Source: Candolleomyces eurysporus (lineage: Eukaryota > Basidiomycota > Agaricomycetes > Agaricales > Psathyrellaceae). Taken from it: 64,000 nt of DNA. Location of the stretch: contig JANBPK010000772.1 in assembly GCA_027579435.1 (NCBI GenBank), forward strand, positions 142,512 to 206,511, in the 5' to 3' direction. The position numbers were made by a program, and so were the translations under genes. The notes under the pieces are model-generated. The model saw only the letters and a program-made list of their open reading frames with translations. It was not told the origin of the DNA and made no database searches. Positions 1 through 11,359 of the stretch are shown here, in pieces. The first letter of the stretch is position 1. The number at the start of each line of letters is the position of its first letter.

Positions 1-532
1 GGAGGTTGGAGTAACGGACTCATCATTTTCAGTCATTCTTTTACTTACTACACTGGACTTTCCCCGCTTTGACTCTCGTAGCTAGGCTTTCTGCGGCGAA
101 AGCTGGATAGAAGGAAGGATGGACCTTGGCGAACGCTCCGGATTTCTGTTAACCTCCCGTGTCCAAAAACAGCCTATCTTCACTTTGGAACGCGAGGCAG
201 GATCCCCGCGATTGGTCTCATAGCAGTAGCGCACATACCACCCTTTCACCCTCACTCGACTCTTACCTGTTGCCATTTCTGTAGTCGTAGTGTCATCGCT
301 CAAGATCCTTGTAGATATCCGCTGTAGCGATTCGCCTGACCGCAATCATAACTTGTTATTGTTACTGTTGCGTTCCTTTGAGAAACGAAACGAAATTGGC
401 CGATGTTCTCAAATTAATAGGTGTATTACAGTATCGATGGTAAGAATATTAATGTAGGGTAAAGCTTGAATGTAGGTAAAGCTTGTCAATAGACCTTCTA
501 TTGAACAAAATACCAAGGCTCTTATCGCTTCC
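1..532. other. Left edge, no supported gene
   Basis: I see no recognisable protein here. An open frame on the minus strand (82-345) has no family resemblance and no supported start. The part nearest 532 is probably the 3' flank of the transporter gene that follows. Confidence 0.4.
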
Positions 533-646
533 TCACTGCGTATCTGCTGTTGGAACGTATCTGCTTCCCGAACTTCCAGAAAATCCAGGGTCTGTGCGTA
601 GAAGCCGTTTAGTGAGCCCGATTCGTTTGAAAAAGCACAATACGTC

Positions 647-2942
647 TCACGCTGGACAACCAATGACAATAGCGCACGACGCTAGAACCGTATTCCCAAT
701 CCCATACCCCAATTTTCCAAAAAGAACCGGGGCGAATAAAGGAAACCCGAATCCAGCGATAGCGCGAAGACAGGACACAGTAGCGAGCGCTTGAGAGTTG
801 TCAGCAATTCAACATTCGAATGGCATCAGAAGAAGNAAAAAAATCGAAGTCAGGGTCTTCGTGATAGACGTTATAGTACGAGAAGATCTTCACCAGATGC
901 AGCATGCAGACTGAATGCATCAACGATATACGTTTGCATCGCTTGGAAGTTCAGAATCATCCCTGTCCCCACGAAAGCGATTCCCTATCAATGGAACATC
1001 AGAAAAGTTTGAAAGGAAATGTCATAGTTCTCCGAATGGTTAGACACGCACAACATCGGTCAGGGTCCAGTGAAAACGGTTTTGCGACGACCACCCTGTG
1101 ATCAGAAGACCCAGGGGCAGAAGAAGGGTACCTGGAACCATAGATGCTGCGTGAAAAAAGAACATTCATCAGCGTGCAAATTCTCATCATCATTGCCAGT
1201 GAGAGAGTAGGTGACCAACGCAGTCGGAATTCAGGTTCGTCAACGCCTTCATTTTGTTTCTTCAGGTATAAATATATCCGATCCACGAAGAAAGCGTTCA
1301 CCAAAGAAGCCAAGGAAAGACCGATTCCGAGGGCTATATATTGTAAGCCAGCGATCTCGGCTGATTGCCCATACACATTGGAGAATATGACTGGCATCTG
1401 GGTTAAGAAGACTGGTTGAACGGACCATCAGAGAACTTGAAAATTTCGGCGCCGCCAAGATGTCGAAAGAACATACGGTAGAAGATTCCGTAAACCAATG
1501 CCGTATAGAAACTGAATAGTTGGATTATGGGCTCGAATAAGATTAGTTGTGTTGGTCGTGAGAGAGCGTGAAGTAACGTAGTAGGAAGACTGAAAGAAGA
1601 ATATCAAAATTCCGTGCCTGTGTTGCTAGGTATCTGTCAAGTCGGACACACCTTGTCTTTCTTCCCGTGTCGTAAACTGACCGAATGTGCGTGTGTCCTC
1701 CACCCGCACCTCGGCTCCGTAGGGACATTCTTAACTTTTCAGCCTTCCGTTCGAGAAGAACAGGTGGATATGCTGCCATAAGATGATAGCGTTAAACGAA
1801 ACTGCGCAGGAAATTTTCCAGCGAGACTTACTCTCTTGAAGCAAAAATATGCCCGATATCTGTACGATGACATCGACGAGGCTAATGGACCAGAACTGGC
1901 GCAATGTCAAGACAAAAAAGGGCTGACCAAAGCAAGCTCACTCACGACCCATCTCCAAGACGTTCTGTGCGTTATCCTTGTCGCACGAACATCCGTCGAC
2001 TTCCTTTCAACAAAGAGAAACAGGCAAACGTACCATCCAGCACACACAGGGCCGAGAACAGGGCCAAGCATGGCTACGAAAGAGTACAACGCCATAGCCC
2101 GCCCCCTCTGCTCTTTGTAAAAGATGTCCCCCATGACAGCACCGCCAACCTGGATACAGTCAGTTAACCAAGTCGCATCGACGAACGGGGGTCTATTAGC
2201 TCACTGAGAGTGGAGCACTTCCACCGACGCCTGCAAGAAACCTGAAAACGAGGAGTTGTGGCGTGTTCGTGGAAAATCCACAAGCGAGGTTCCAGACTGA
2301 CGATATGTGAGCAACGAGACGACCAGCCGTAAGGCGTCCTCACCCAAGTAAAATAAATTGGAGATTTTGATCACTTGCGATCTCCCATAAATCTCGCTCA
2401 GAGGACCGACGATAAGTGGCCCAACGGCTGTGAGGGGATAGTAAGCAGGTCGAAGTCTGAGGGCTCAAGGCAACACTCACCATATCCCAACACGAACGCG
2501 GAAGTGATTAAAGATATAAGGACAGCATTCGTCATTCCAAACTCCTTTGCAATCGTCTCACTAGCAGGCGCGATCATCGACGAAGACGCTGGACTAATAA
2601 AGTTGAAAGCCGAGACCACAAATGTTGTTGCCCATTTCCTCTTGGAAGACCAGCTAAACCACGAAGCCAATGAGCATTGCAGGGTCGAAAGTGAAAGGAA
2701 GAGGGAGATTAAGCTTACTTCTTTGGATTCGAAGGATCGTCGGGTCCACTCCAATCTACCCACTGGACTTCTTCGGGAGGATTGACGTGCTCGAATGAGA
2801 ATCTTCCTTCGGGCTCGGATGCAAAGTCTTCCAGGATGGTGGAAGGTGGAGCCTCAAGATCCACTGCTTCTTCTTCAACGACTGTTGTTGTGGTGCTGGA
2901 CGATCCTCTGCTTCGAGGAGGGCACACTTTCAGTGAGTCCAT
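647..2942 (-). CDS. MFS transporter, DHA1 drug/polyamine exporter type
   Basis: Predicted 12-TM plasma-membrane proton antiporter of the DHA1 class (the Tpo1/Flr1 type of multidrug or polyamine exporter). The ATG is at 2942 and starts a hydrophilic N-terminus ending in DWSGPDDPSNPKK, the usual motif before TM1. About ten exons can be joined with GT-AG introns and read through without a shift. They contain SAFVLGYG then AVGPLIVGPLSEIYG (TM2 loop), VGGAVMGDIFYKEQRGRAMA with MLGPVLGPVCAG (TM4-5 antiporter motif C), TSWRWVFWSISLVDVIVQI, ETYPPVLLERKAEKLR after TM6, and YLFLTQMPVIFSNVYGQS. The third-last exon carries TLLLPLGLLITGW. One N at 836 lies in an intron. The frame stops at 647-649 just after VIGCPA, where relatives usually continue into the last helix and tail, so the end may be a recent nonsense change (see findings). 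Substrate cannot be told from sequence. Confidence 0.85.
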
Positions 2943-4172
2943 CCTAGTCCTTGGGTGGGAGACGGACAGAGCCTCCGTTTCAGTTTTATGATGCTACTTG
3001 AACAGTAACAACGTTGCTTCTAACACCCCTCAAACCTCCCTTTCTCACTGCGTCTCTAGGAGCCTCAGGTCGAGGCGCTTTACGAGTGAGAGTGAGAACA
3101 AATTCCACACGTAATTTTTGGCAAGCTCAATGGTGAGTGTTTCTCCGAACTGATGCTGCGGACCCTAGGCGGAGCTCGCTGCATTTCAGACGCATTTTCA
3201 CTTAGAGTACGAATTAGCGACCTAGAGGGGTAGGCTAAAATGTCTAGTATGAATCATATGAGCGAGACTGTGAAGAGTGAAGGCGTCGAACTAACCACTC
3301 CAATCGATTCGACGGTCGTCGAGTTCGAGGCCGCCTGAAGGAATGGAGGTCCCACGTCAGCGCCACGGGAAATATTCACAGTCATTTGTAGCCATGCAAA
3401 GGCCATTGAGGCGCAGGCGTTCTCGGTGAATAATTGAGACCGAACTCACACCTGAAAAGTCTGCGAGGAAGTCATGTTGCAAGATGGCTGAAATGGACAC
3501 GATGACGTGAGTTCTCGACAAGACTAACAAATCTGTCAGGTCCCAACGTGTCCGAAGACAATTACTCACCAATCAATATCGAGGACAAGGTCGACGATGC
3601 CCGAATTGAGTCAAGCTGAGATAGAGCTGAGATTAAGATAGCGCGGGGTGGCGGGGAATCAACACCATGTAGAAGACGTTACTGATTCTATCCTGAGTAC
3701 AATGAGGCAACATGTAGCCGGTGTGAAATCACCCTTTCGGACGAAGTTGAACTCGTATATACATTGGCCGTAGACCTGATCGAATGGTCGGTGGAGGAAG
3801 GTAGAATGAGTATTAGAGCTATTGGTGGGGCCAGAAGGAATGATGTGGACGTACAGAAAGACCGGCATCGTATGCTAGTGAACCAACATCTCTGTGGATC
3901 GGCGATCCGACACTGCTCGATCTCCACCACACCAGGTTCAGATACACCAAACAACCTGTCAAACATACAAAACAAGGCAAGATAGGGTTCATAGTGCTTC
4001 GGTACATGGAGGGCGAACAGTTCTGCGGAAAATCTAGGTTGGCAGTTCGCGAGCGAACCCCGAAGCCGTCGGTCGTTTTGTCTACACCAATACACCCATA
4101 GCAAATCCTGGCCGACGCGTCAAAGAGTTAGATCCCATCTGAAAGAAACACTAGACACGCATACATACTCAA
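2943..4172. other. Intergenic, no gene supported
   Basis: This 1.2 kb lies upstream of the transporter start. Several minus-strand frames between 3659 and 4104 are open, but none can be joined with introns into a protein I recognise, and they overlap one another in different frames. It probably holds the transporter promoter and the 3' flank of an unknown neighbour. Confidence 0.4.
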
Positions 4173-4556
4173 TCAATCAACCTCTTCCACTGTTGCTCCC
4201 GGCCACTCCTGCTCCTGTGGTTGCACTTGCTCCTGGGCACTTGCAGCCCGCGCCTTGTCGATTTCGTTGAAGAACCACGGCAATCCGTCTTCGAAGAACG
4301 TCGTCAGCCAGCTGGCAGCCGTCGTTATTGCATGTTGGAAGAAATAAATGTAGAATCCAATCCACGCGATCCCTTTGAAGAGGTATAGTAGAAAGTTGAT
4401 TATTGGAATTAGGATTTTGAAGCCGACGAAACAGGTGGTCAGTGTTGTCAGGACCAGCCTCGATGTGCGGTGCAGATAGCTGATGAAGACGAGGATCCCG
4501 AGTATTGAGAATTGGGTCCAGAATGAGTACTGAGATATGAGTGGCAGCGAAAACAT
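4173..4556 (-). CDS. Small membrane protein of unknown function
   Basis: A single-exon frame of 127 residues starting with ATG at 4556. The first two thirds is hydrophobic, with three or four likely membrane segments: residues about 8-26, 35-60 (rich in L, I and T, ending LLYLFKGIAWIGFYIYFF) and the region after it. The last third is soluble and acidic, with a Gln/Glu-rich stretch (QEQVQPQEQEW) and an ITTAASWLTTFFEDGLPWFF segment before it. The clean hydrophobic-to-acidic pattern makes it a likely gene, but I do not recognise the family. There is no signal peptide distinct from the first helix. It lies 0.1 kb downstream of the next minus-strand F-box gene (4689-6233). Confidence 0.6.
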   Translation of the reverse strand: MFSLPLISQYSFWTQFSILGILVFISYLHRTSRLVLTTLTTCFVGFKILIPIINFLLYLFKGIAWIGFYIYFFQHAITTAASWLTTFFEDGLPWFFNEIDKARAASAQEQVQPQEQEWPGATVEEVD

Positions 4557-4688
4557 GGTGGTCGTGGTGGAAGGTGATGCGTCAGTCCGAGAGGATGACT
4601 TTGACCTTGACGGATAACACTAACAAACAGTTCTCACCGTTCGCGTTCGCTGTCTCGTTCTTTACAACACATGTAATTTATATGACAC

Positions 4689-6233
4689 TTAAAAAATATT
4701 AAACGATGCTCCACCTGAAATACCGCTTGTTCCCAAGTCCAGCAAATCCCGAGCCTTTTCAAGGGCCACAGGCGCCTGGTCCTGAAATATAGCCTTCCAT
4801 TTGTTCCTCCCATGACGCCGCACGTCGACTTTGACCGTGAACGACTTCAACCTGGAGAATCGATCCCGTGGTTTCCCAGTGTCGTCAATAATGACACGTC
4901 TCATGCGAGACCAGCTACCATCCTGATCCCAAAGGGCCTCCAGATCCCACTTGTACCATGGAATCACAAGGTGAACGTACTCCAAAAGGGAGCCCTGGTA
5001 CTCGCTGAGTAGAGACACGATGCCTGCTGGAACGGCGAATTCCAGATTGACTTGTTCTGCCGAGCGAGGGTAATTGGTCAGGGTCAAGTGCGTGAGTCGG
5101 GGGACGGATGATAATGTCAGTATGTCAGGGAGTGATGGATAAAGCTCAAGGTCCAGTTCATTGCCTAAATATTATCGAATATTAGCATTAGTTCTGTGTC
5201 GGTGAGTGATGAAGAGACGCACGATTGTGAAAGGTCACATCCAGCCGTTGAAGCGAGTTAGAGGCCACAGTGAATAGTCGGAGAGGCTCGTTCAGGTCGG
5301 TTGAATTAGCCACCGTTAACGCAACCTCTTGCAGACCTTTAAAGATAGAGCGTGTGTGTCCCATCCTGAGGAATATTCCTAGCACGGACAAGGCGTTGTG
5401 TATTTCTAGCCTCTGTACGGTGACAGATCGAGGTTCAGGCAGCGGGGGATCGGTCATACCGTTGATTTCGTCGATGGTGAGGTTTCGCGGTTGTAAGTGG
5501 AGACATCTGGCAACAAAGTTGAAAGTAGAAGGACCATCGGCAGGATACACATTTCTGATGTATAATCTCGGAAGGTGGAGTGGTGGCAGGGGTGCGATCT
5601 CCAAGTTATTCAACTAAAATTAGACTTGAGCATGACGAGTTCCCACCATAGACAGAGAAAACTCACTTCACTTAGACATTTTTCCAGTAGTTTTTGCTTC
5701 TCTTCTGGGATTGGAAATTGAAGCGATTCAACATGTCCGTTGAAGACCCGATGTAGGGCTTCGCTCATCGTATGTTCCATCGATATCTCCTTCAGCAATT
5801 CAGACCGGAATAGTAAGGACTCTAATCTTGGTAAAGAGGCCGTAATCCTGAGAATCAATGGGCTAAAATTGCTGTGGATCCTCAGGACTCGGACGTAGTG
5901 TCCGATCCCTGGACCCAGGGTTTCTGGAGTTGGTTGCTCAAGGAGATGGAGGAATGCTTGAACTCGGGAGGAGTTTGGCCGGGGATACGAGAATTGAGAC
6001 CCATATGATGACATACGGTCAAACTCGACTTCTTCGAATATACGTCGTCGACATGCCGGAAGCAAAGCACGGCAAACGAAACAGAGATCTAAGAGGAATG
6101 GAAAGGCGCAGCCTTGATCGAGGGTGACGACATTGACCACGGCCTCCAAAATCTCGAGGGGAAGAGAAGTGTCTTATAATCCAATCAATAAGGTTCGCAG
6201 AAGCAGGCAACATAATCTCTCACCGTTTGGCAT
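4689..6233 (-). CDS. F-box protein with C-terminal leucine-rich-like region
   Basis: Likely substrate receptor of an SCF (Skp1-Cullin-F-box) ubiquitin ligase. A 10-nt first exon (ATGCCAAACG, 6233-6224) spliced over a 51-nt intron gives MPNDTSLPLEILEAVVNVV, a typical F-box start. The F-box runs to about residue 45 (LDLCFVCRALLPACRRRIFE). Two further introns (after CLSE and after VTFHN) join without frame loss to the stop at 4689. The remainder has irregular leucine-rich strands such as LPRLESLLFRSELL and VPRLTHLTLTNY, as in fungal F-box/LRR proteins. The very small first exon is easily missed by gene finders. The adaptor role is inferred from the F-box alone and the substrate is unknown. It is unlike the F-box copies at 52-62 kb in sequence. 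Confidence 0.8.
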
Positions 6234-7188
6234 CGTTGGACCAATCTATGAGGCTCGGATTAATGTTTGCGGGTTTGTCACTCGTTCGGACTTTCGCAAC
6301 GCCAAGTTCCGAGCCAACGCATTTCGACTCAGTTTGGCTCGTGCGTCACTGCGTATGGGTGAGAAATCGAACTGCTTGGGCGTGAACTCGTGACTGGCTC
6401 TCGCCTCAGAATTGAACCGCCATCTCCTTGACGGCCTTGACCTATGGGCAATGCTAGCAACCCATACTTGGCGTTTAAATGGTACTGTATAGATTTCTAA
6501 AAGGCCCTAGTTCGCAGAAGTAAAATGCTTGAACGCTTGCCGTGGACCGCATAACAGTGGACACTGGTCGCGGTGTTTCGTAACATATTAGGACTCGGGG
6601 TAATGTATACCTGCATGGCCTTACTTACCAGTCTAATTAGGACCGTTTTCTTCAAATGTTTCCTCTGAAAGTGCGTTCCCTCACGTTCAACTCCTAAACC
6701 AGCTCACACGATATTAGATATCTTTCATTTACACCATGAGTGGTGGTTCCTGAACCGTCCTATCACCCGATGCTCCTCCGAAGTGAGAAACCCCATGATA
6801 TTCATGTCATTTTGCTTCCGCCTCCGTATCCTATGGATATCGAGCTCCACTCCGTCGGCTTGTGAAGGGTATTTACCAATGCAGGCAATCCCGACATTCA
6901 TACGGTAAAGAGCATGTCTTGCGGGCTCCCCCTACCTATCACTGGATCATGCAGGCAGCTTCAAAAATTCGTCGCATGAATGCCAGCTGTAGCTCTCCTT
7001 CTCTCTCTCTTGCCTCCCGTCTACCGTCTTGCTACGGTACACGTCCCCATACTCGTTTCTTCCAATTTGCCTATTCCCAGCCGCTCTTTTCTCCCTTTCA
7101 TTATCCTCACAGTCTTTACTCGGAACAGTCTTTCTTCTGTCTCCTATTATCACCTTCCTTACATATCTAGGGTCCTCCAGAGCTTAAC
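6234..7188. other. Intergenic between divergent genes
   Basis: This 0.95 kb separates the minus-strand F-box start and the plus-strand membrane-protein start and should hold both promoters. A pyrimidine-rich tract (about 6985-7165) lies just before the plus-strand gene, as is common in fungal 5' leaders. I see no coding signal. Confidence 0.5.
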
Positions 7189-8148
7189 ATGGCCATTTCT
7201 GCGGAGCTCCAGCTGGCAATATCTAAGCGCGAGGAGGCCTCTGAGACTCGTCCTCACCCTACGTATGTGTCCGAATCTACTCCATTTTTACATAACTGAC
7301 ATTCCTCGCAAAATTGTATAGTGTCTGGTCGACGAGCGCCATCTTCGCCCTTGGATTTTCCGTATCCATACTCCTCCTCGTCCTTGCGTCCTGCGTAAGN
7401 TTCCGGAAACTCTTTTTTGCTTTCGAACGACCATCTGGTCCGTACTTATATTTTCCTTCGACTAGTTTCTTCTCCGTCGCAAAGCGAAATTCCAATTTCG
7501 CCAACGCAACTCCGTGGCGCAGCTTGCATGGTCTCCGGTGACCACCCTCAACCAAACGCCTTTGGTCTCGCACACAAACACCCCCATGCGCCCAACACCC
7601 TCAGACAAGAAGCCACTTGTGCATCCGGGTGTTCTCAGCCGTAACACCAGCTTCTATACGGAGACTGTCCTGAACAGTCCATGTGCGACGAAGGCAAAGG
7701 AAATTGAGATAGCCGAAGAGGATATTATCGGCTATACTAGACCTCGTGAAGACGATGGTGGTAGCGACTCGGAATCAGACGTGGACGATAAGAGGAGTAT
7801 TTCGCCGCTGATTATGAGCCCGTTATTAGCGCGTTTGCCTTCAGTCAAGACTGCTGGGTCGACGCGTGTTGCCGAGCTCGTCCGTTCTGGAAACGCTTCC
7901 CGAGATGAAGCTGCCGCATTTTGGGTGCGTGTTTCTCATAAGAGTATCATGAATTGCTTCTTTGCTGACCATGGTACCTTTGTCGTTAGGTGGGTGATAA
8001 CGATCATCACGGCAGCGAGGTGTCTACCCCTCCTAAAATTGACACTCGTATGAGTGTGCTTGAGCGCAGAAGTGCCCTTTTCTCCCCACATGAGTTCCCC
8101 CACCTCTTCCAGGGCAAGGGCTCTTCATCTTCACCCAGGAAACTTTAG
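7189..8148 (+). CDS. Single-pass membrane protein with long polar tail, unknown function
   Basis: Four exons with introns of 59, 71 and 65 nt join to 254 residues. Exon 1 gives MAISAELQLAISKREEASE. Exon 2 holds one strong membrane segment (STSAIFALGFSVSILLLVLA). It is followed at once by a basic stretch (FLLRRKAKFQFRQR), so the N-terminus is probably outside or lumenal and the tail cytosolic. The tail is polar and Ser/Pro/Asp rich, with an acidic patch (EDDGGSDSESDVDDKRS) and a conserved-looking end (SVLERRSALFSPHEF before KGSSSSPRKL). The total exon length divides by three, which supports the model. The N at 7400 is inside intron 2, six bases into it. I do not recognise a family; many agaricomycetes have small single-pass proteins of this layout. 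Confidence 0.7.
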
Positions 8149-8609
8149 AGGCCATCCGATTATGGAATTTTTATATTTATATCACACCGGCCCAGGTGAT
8201 GCCCAGGTCACTCATCGCCATTGCCTCAGGCTAATGGCTGGATGAATCCCGAATTTATGGACACTGAAACTTTAAGTGCCGGTTTCTCCTATTCTTGTAT
8301 CGCCTTTCACTGCGAACTCACCTAGTAATTCTGTGAATATAGTAACACCTCCATAGACCGACTATTCATAGGTTCATCCAATTGGATTATTTTGTTTTCC
8401 TTGGTGCAACTGTAATACCAGATTTTTCCCTTCCTTCCGGACAGTTATTACTTCGGCTCTCATCTATCTGTACTCGATCCCCTTGGTAGCATTTTTGCGA
8501 CATTTTCGATCTTTTTTGGGCTAATTATATGCCTGTTGTCAGTTGTTTATCACCGTTGAGGAAGATAATGATGGGCCATTGCAACCGGGGTTGGTTCCCG
8601 ACCACCATC
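8149..8609. other. Intergenic, no gene seen
   Basis: AT- and pyrimidine-rich sequence between two plus-strand genes. It probably contains the 3' end of the membrane-protein transcript and the promoter of the carboxypeptidase-like gene. I see no coding frame. Confidence 0.5.
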
Positions 8610-10294
8610 ATGAAGACATGGCTTTACCTGCTTTTAGCCGTTGTCGGCGTCAATGGCTACAATGACCAGCAAGTTTTGGTTGAAAATGAGCCCGTAGCAG
8701 GCCTTTTGAGGAGGTTCAATGTCTCAGGGCGACACGAGGCTCAAAACGTGGTTTCACTGGCCCGGGTGCGTATTCGCAGAAAGGTCCTTTACAAGCCTTT
8801 GACCGTATATGCAGGTCTATGACTTGGACGTATGGAGTGTATCGAACTCGCATATCGATATCTACTGGCCGCAGGGTGCAGCTTCGAGCTTACCGCCGGA
8901 TCTCGAAGAAGTACCCCACACTACCAGATCAGTACCCCTTACGATGACCAGCCACAGGACGTCTGAGAAGCCCGATTGGAACCTCAGGCATCTGAATAAA
9001 TCATCGTTCCACGAGACCTATCACCATCTGGACGAAGTGGAAGAATTCATGCGACAGCTCGAAGCCCAGTTTCCCAACACCACCAAGGTGCATAGGGTTG
9101 CGTTGACGGCTGAGGGGAGAGATGTGTACGCTCTGGAGATTTCCAAACCTGAGTCTTCAGCGGAGAATAATGACGACAAGAAGAAGAAGAAGAAGAAAAA
9201 GAAAAAGGAGGGAAAGCATCCTCTGGGACCCAAGCTCAATTTCGTGATTGTGGGTGCGCAACATGCGCGCGAGGTACGTACGCCATTCGTTCACACCGCA
9301 GGCTACGGATCTGATACAATTACAGTGGATTGCAACCTCGACATCATTGTACCTGGCACACGCTCTTTCCCTCAATTCCACCGACCTTCACTCGTTGCTC
9401 GACGTGTTCAACTTCCACATCATCCCCAGCCCCAATCCGGATGGCTACGTCTACACTTGGGAGGAAGACCGTTACTGGTACAAGAACAGGCAGATTGTCG
9501 ATTCTCATGTCAAATGTCGAGGGTTGGATACAAACAGAAATTGGGTGGGTCCCTTGTCGGCGTGATTGATCAACCGAGTGTTTAAACATTCCTGCAGGGT
9601 TACAAGTGGCATCCCGAGCCCGTCCACGGCCCTTTCAAGCCCACACATCCGGTGGACCCTTGTTCTCACTGGTACCCGGGCGGCAGACCATTTGAATCTG
9701 CAGAAGTCAACGGTATCGCCAACTACGTTAACACCCTCACGGATCTGATTGGCTTCCTTGATCTGCGGAGCTACGGTCAAATGAGTGAGTGTTCTGGGTT
9801 TCATGTTTCCGTCTCTATCGTTAACTGTGGACAGTCTCTACTCCCTACTCATATTCCTGCAAACGATATCCCAAGGACATTGAAGATCAGACCGAAGCAG
9901 CCTACGGCGCCGTGCAGGCTATCAAGGCGTCTCATGGAGTGCATTTCGAGGCTGGACGAGTGTGCGAGACACTGTACGAAGCTCCAGGGAACATTCTCGA
10001 CTGGATGTACTCGAAGGAGGGTATCAAGTACTCTTATGCTGTCCACCTCCGAGATACCGGAACAGTGAGTGCACCCAAATACGTTTTACTTTCGAGTTCT
10101 GCTGACGACAATGCTTGCTTCAGTGGGGTTTCTCGTTGCCCGAGAAATATATTCGACCAGTGGGAGAAGAGACTTCGGGGATGGTGCGGTATCTCGGCAA
10201 GTTCATCGCCGCGAAGTTGAATCGTGAGTCTGGAATCCGTGTTCCGCCTCCAATTTATTATCCTTACTAATGCTTCGTTCCAGGTAAACTGTAA
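8610..10294 (+). CDS. ecm14: ECM14-like pseudo-metallocarboxypeptidase (M14 fold)
   Basis: Secreted or vacuolar M14-fold protein linked in yeast to cell-wall organisation. Seven exons (introns of 49, 52, 53, 50, 59 and 60 nt) give 453 residues; the sum divides by three. Residues 1-16 (MKTWLYLLLAVVGVNG) are a signal peptide, then a propeptide-like domain, then the M14 domain. Zinc ligands 1 and 2 are present in GAQHARE. The third ligand His of active enzymes is Arg (LDLRSYGQM), and the catalytic Glu position reads His (YAVHLRDTGT). Both changes are, as I recall, typical of the inactive ECM14 clade. CRGLDTNRNW and SPNPDGY, the substrate-pocket motifs, are intact. A run of ten lysines sits between propeptide and catalytic fold (about 9179-9209). 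An ATG further upstream at 8529 is in frame but would precede the signal peptide, so 8610 is preferred. Confidence 0.88.
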
Positions 10295-11314
10295 TTGTAT
10301 GACTGCCCTTATGTTCCTACTTCCTCCGTTTCCTATAGTTCGGGAATCTACAGTGCTGCTTTTGTTGCTCTATTTCGAACGTGTCTTCTATTCCGCCGCG
10401 ATTCTAGGTTTGGTTCTCTCGGACGTGGCGCAGTGCATGTCAACTTTTTATTAATTGTTCGACCATATGACCCTTCCAACAGACGCCCGTTCCTCTTCTG
10501 TATCAGCTTTCGATCCTTGGAAGAGGCTTGGTCACCAGATCATCACTCCAACCCCAACATTTCCTAGTTATCATACCTGTCTAGTGGTGAATCGTCCCGC
10601 AAATGAAATCATTCCATCTTGTAACTCCAAACGGTAGATCGTAATCGCAAGGTATCAATGCGGCTGTATTTCCCTCTCCGCGCCTTGACACCAGCTGATA
10701 AGTAGATCTTCAGGGTCAATTTCTTCCAAACGTTCCACGGCGGGTTGCACTTGCGGCTCTCTGAATATCGGTATTCATATTTTGACCGTGCCCACGCAGC
10801 TTCCCACTCCCCTGAAGTGCGGCGGTGCGGCGCTCTGATTGCTGCAACAGAAATTGGCCGATCAAAAGCGTCCGTGTAACTTGCTTCCCCCTGACTCCCA
10901 CTTGTTTCTAAATCTGGAAGTTTATTGGACAGCACAATGGCCGGTTTCATCGCCAACCCCATTCATCCAGATCGTATTTTCCCTCCGTTCGTGTGTACGC
11001 ACCAAATCTGGGTTCGTCGCAATGACGATTGGAGTCACCGTTGAAACCGAAATACTTAAATACCCATTGCTCTAGCCCGATTACCACGGTGCCAGCTCTG
11101 ACTCTCCCCTCTTTTCACGCTAGGGCTCCGCCCGACGCCGCCTAAGAGTGCATTAATCCGACTTAGGCAACCCGAGGGGCGGCTGTGTTTGGTCGAATTT
11201 GACCACTAATACTTAAAGGTTGACGGCGGAAATGGTCCAGGTATTGTGACGATCCTCACCCTGTCCCTCTACCTCGTGCCCTGACCATTCTCGCAGTATT
11301 ACCCACAGGCCGTG
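10295..11314. other. Intergenic, one doubtful frame
   Basis: This 1 kb separates ecm14 and the next plus-strand F-box gene. A minus-strand frame of 117 codons (10609-10962) begins with ATG but has no family signal and no obvious splice partners, so I do not call it a gene. Confidence 0.4.
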
Positions 11315-11316
11315 GC

Positions 11317-11323
11317 TATAAAG
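11317..11323 (+). promoter_or_regulatory. TATA box of the F-box gene at 11360
   Basis: TATAAAG lies 37-43 bases before the ATG at 11360. Transcription would start about 30 bases downstream, just before that ATG. This favours 11360 as the start over the in-frame GTG at 11312, which lies upstream of the TATA box. Confidence 0.5.
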
Positions 11324-11359
11324 CACTGGTGGACGTTGCTGTTCAAAAAAGAACGACCA

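Noticed and set aside
3659..4104. Membrane receptor-like gene on minus
   Set aside because: Frames are open but hydrophobic segments are short, fall in different frames and could not be joined by GT-AG introns.
11312..11359. Upstream GTG start of the F-box gene at 11360
   Set aside because: Fungal nuclear genes use ATG, and the stretch lies over and upstream of a TATA box.
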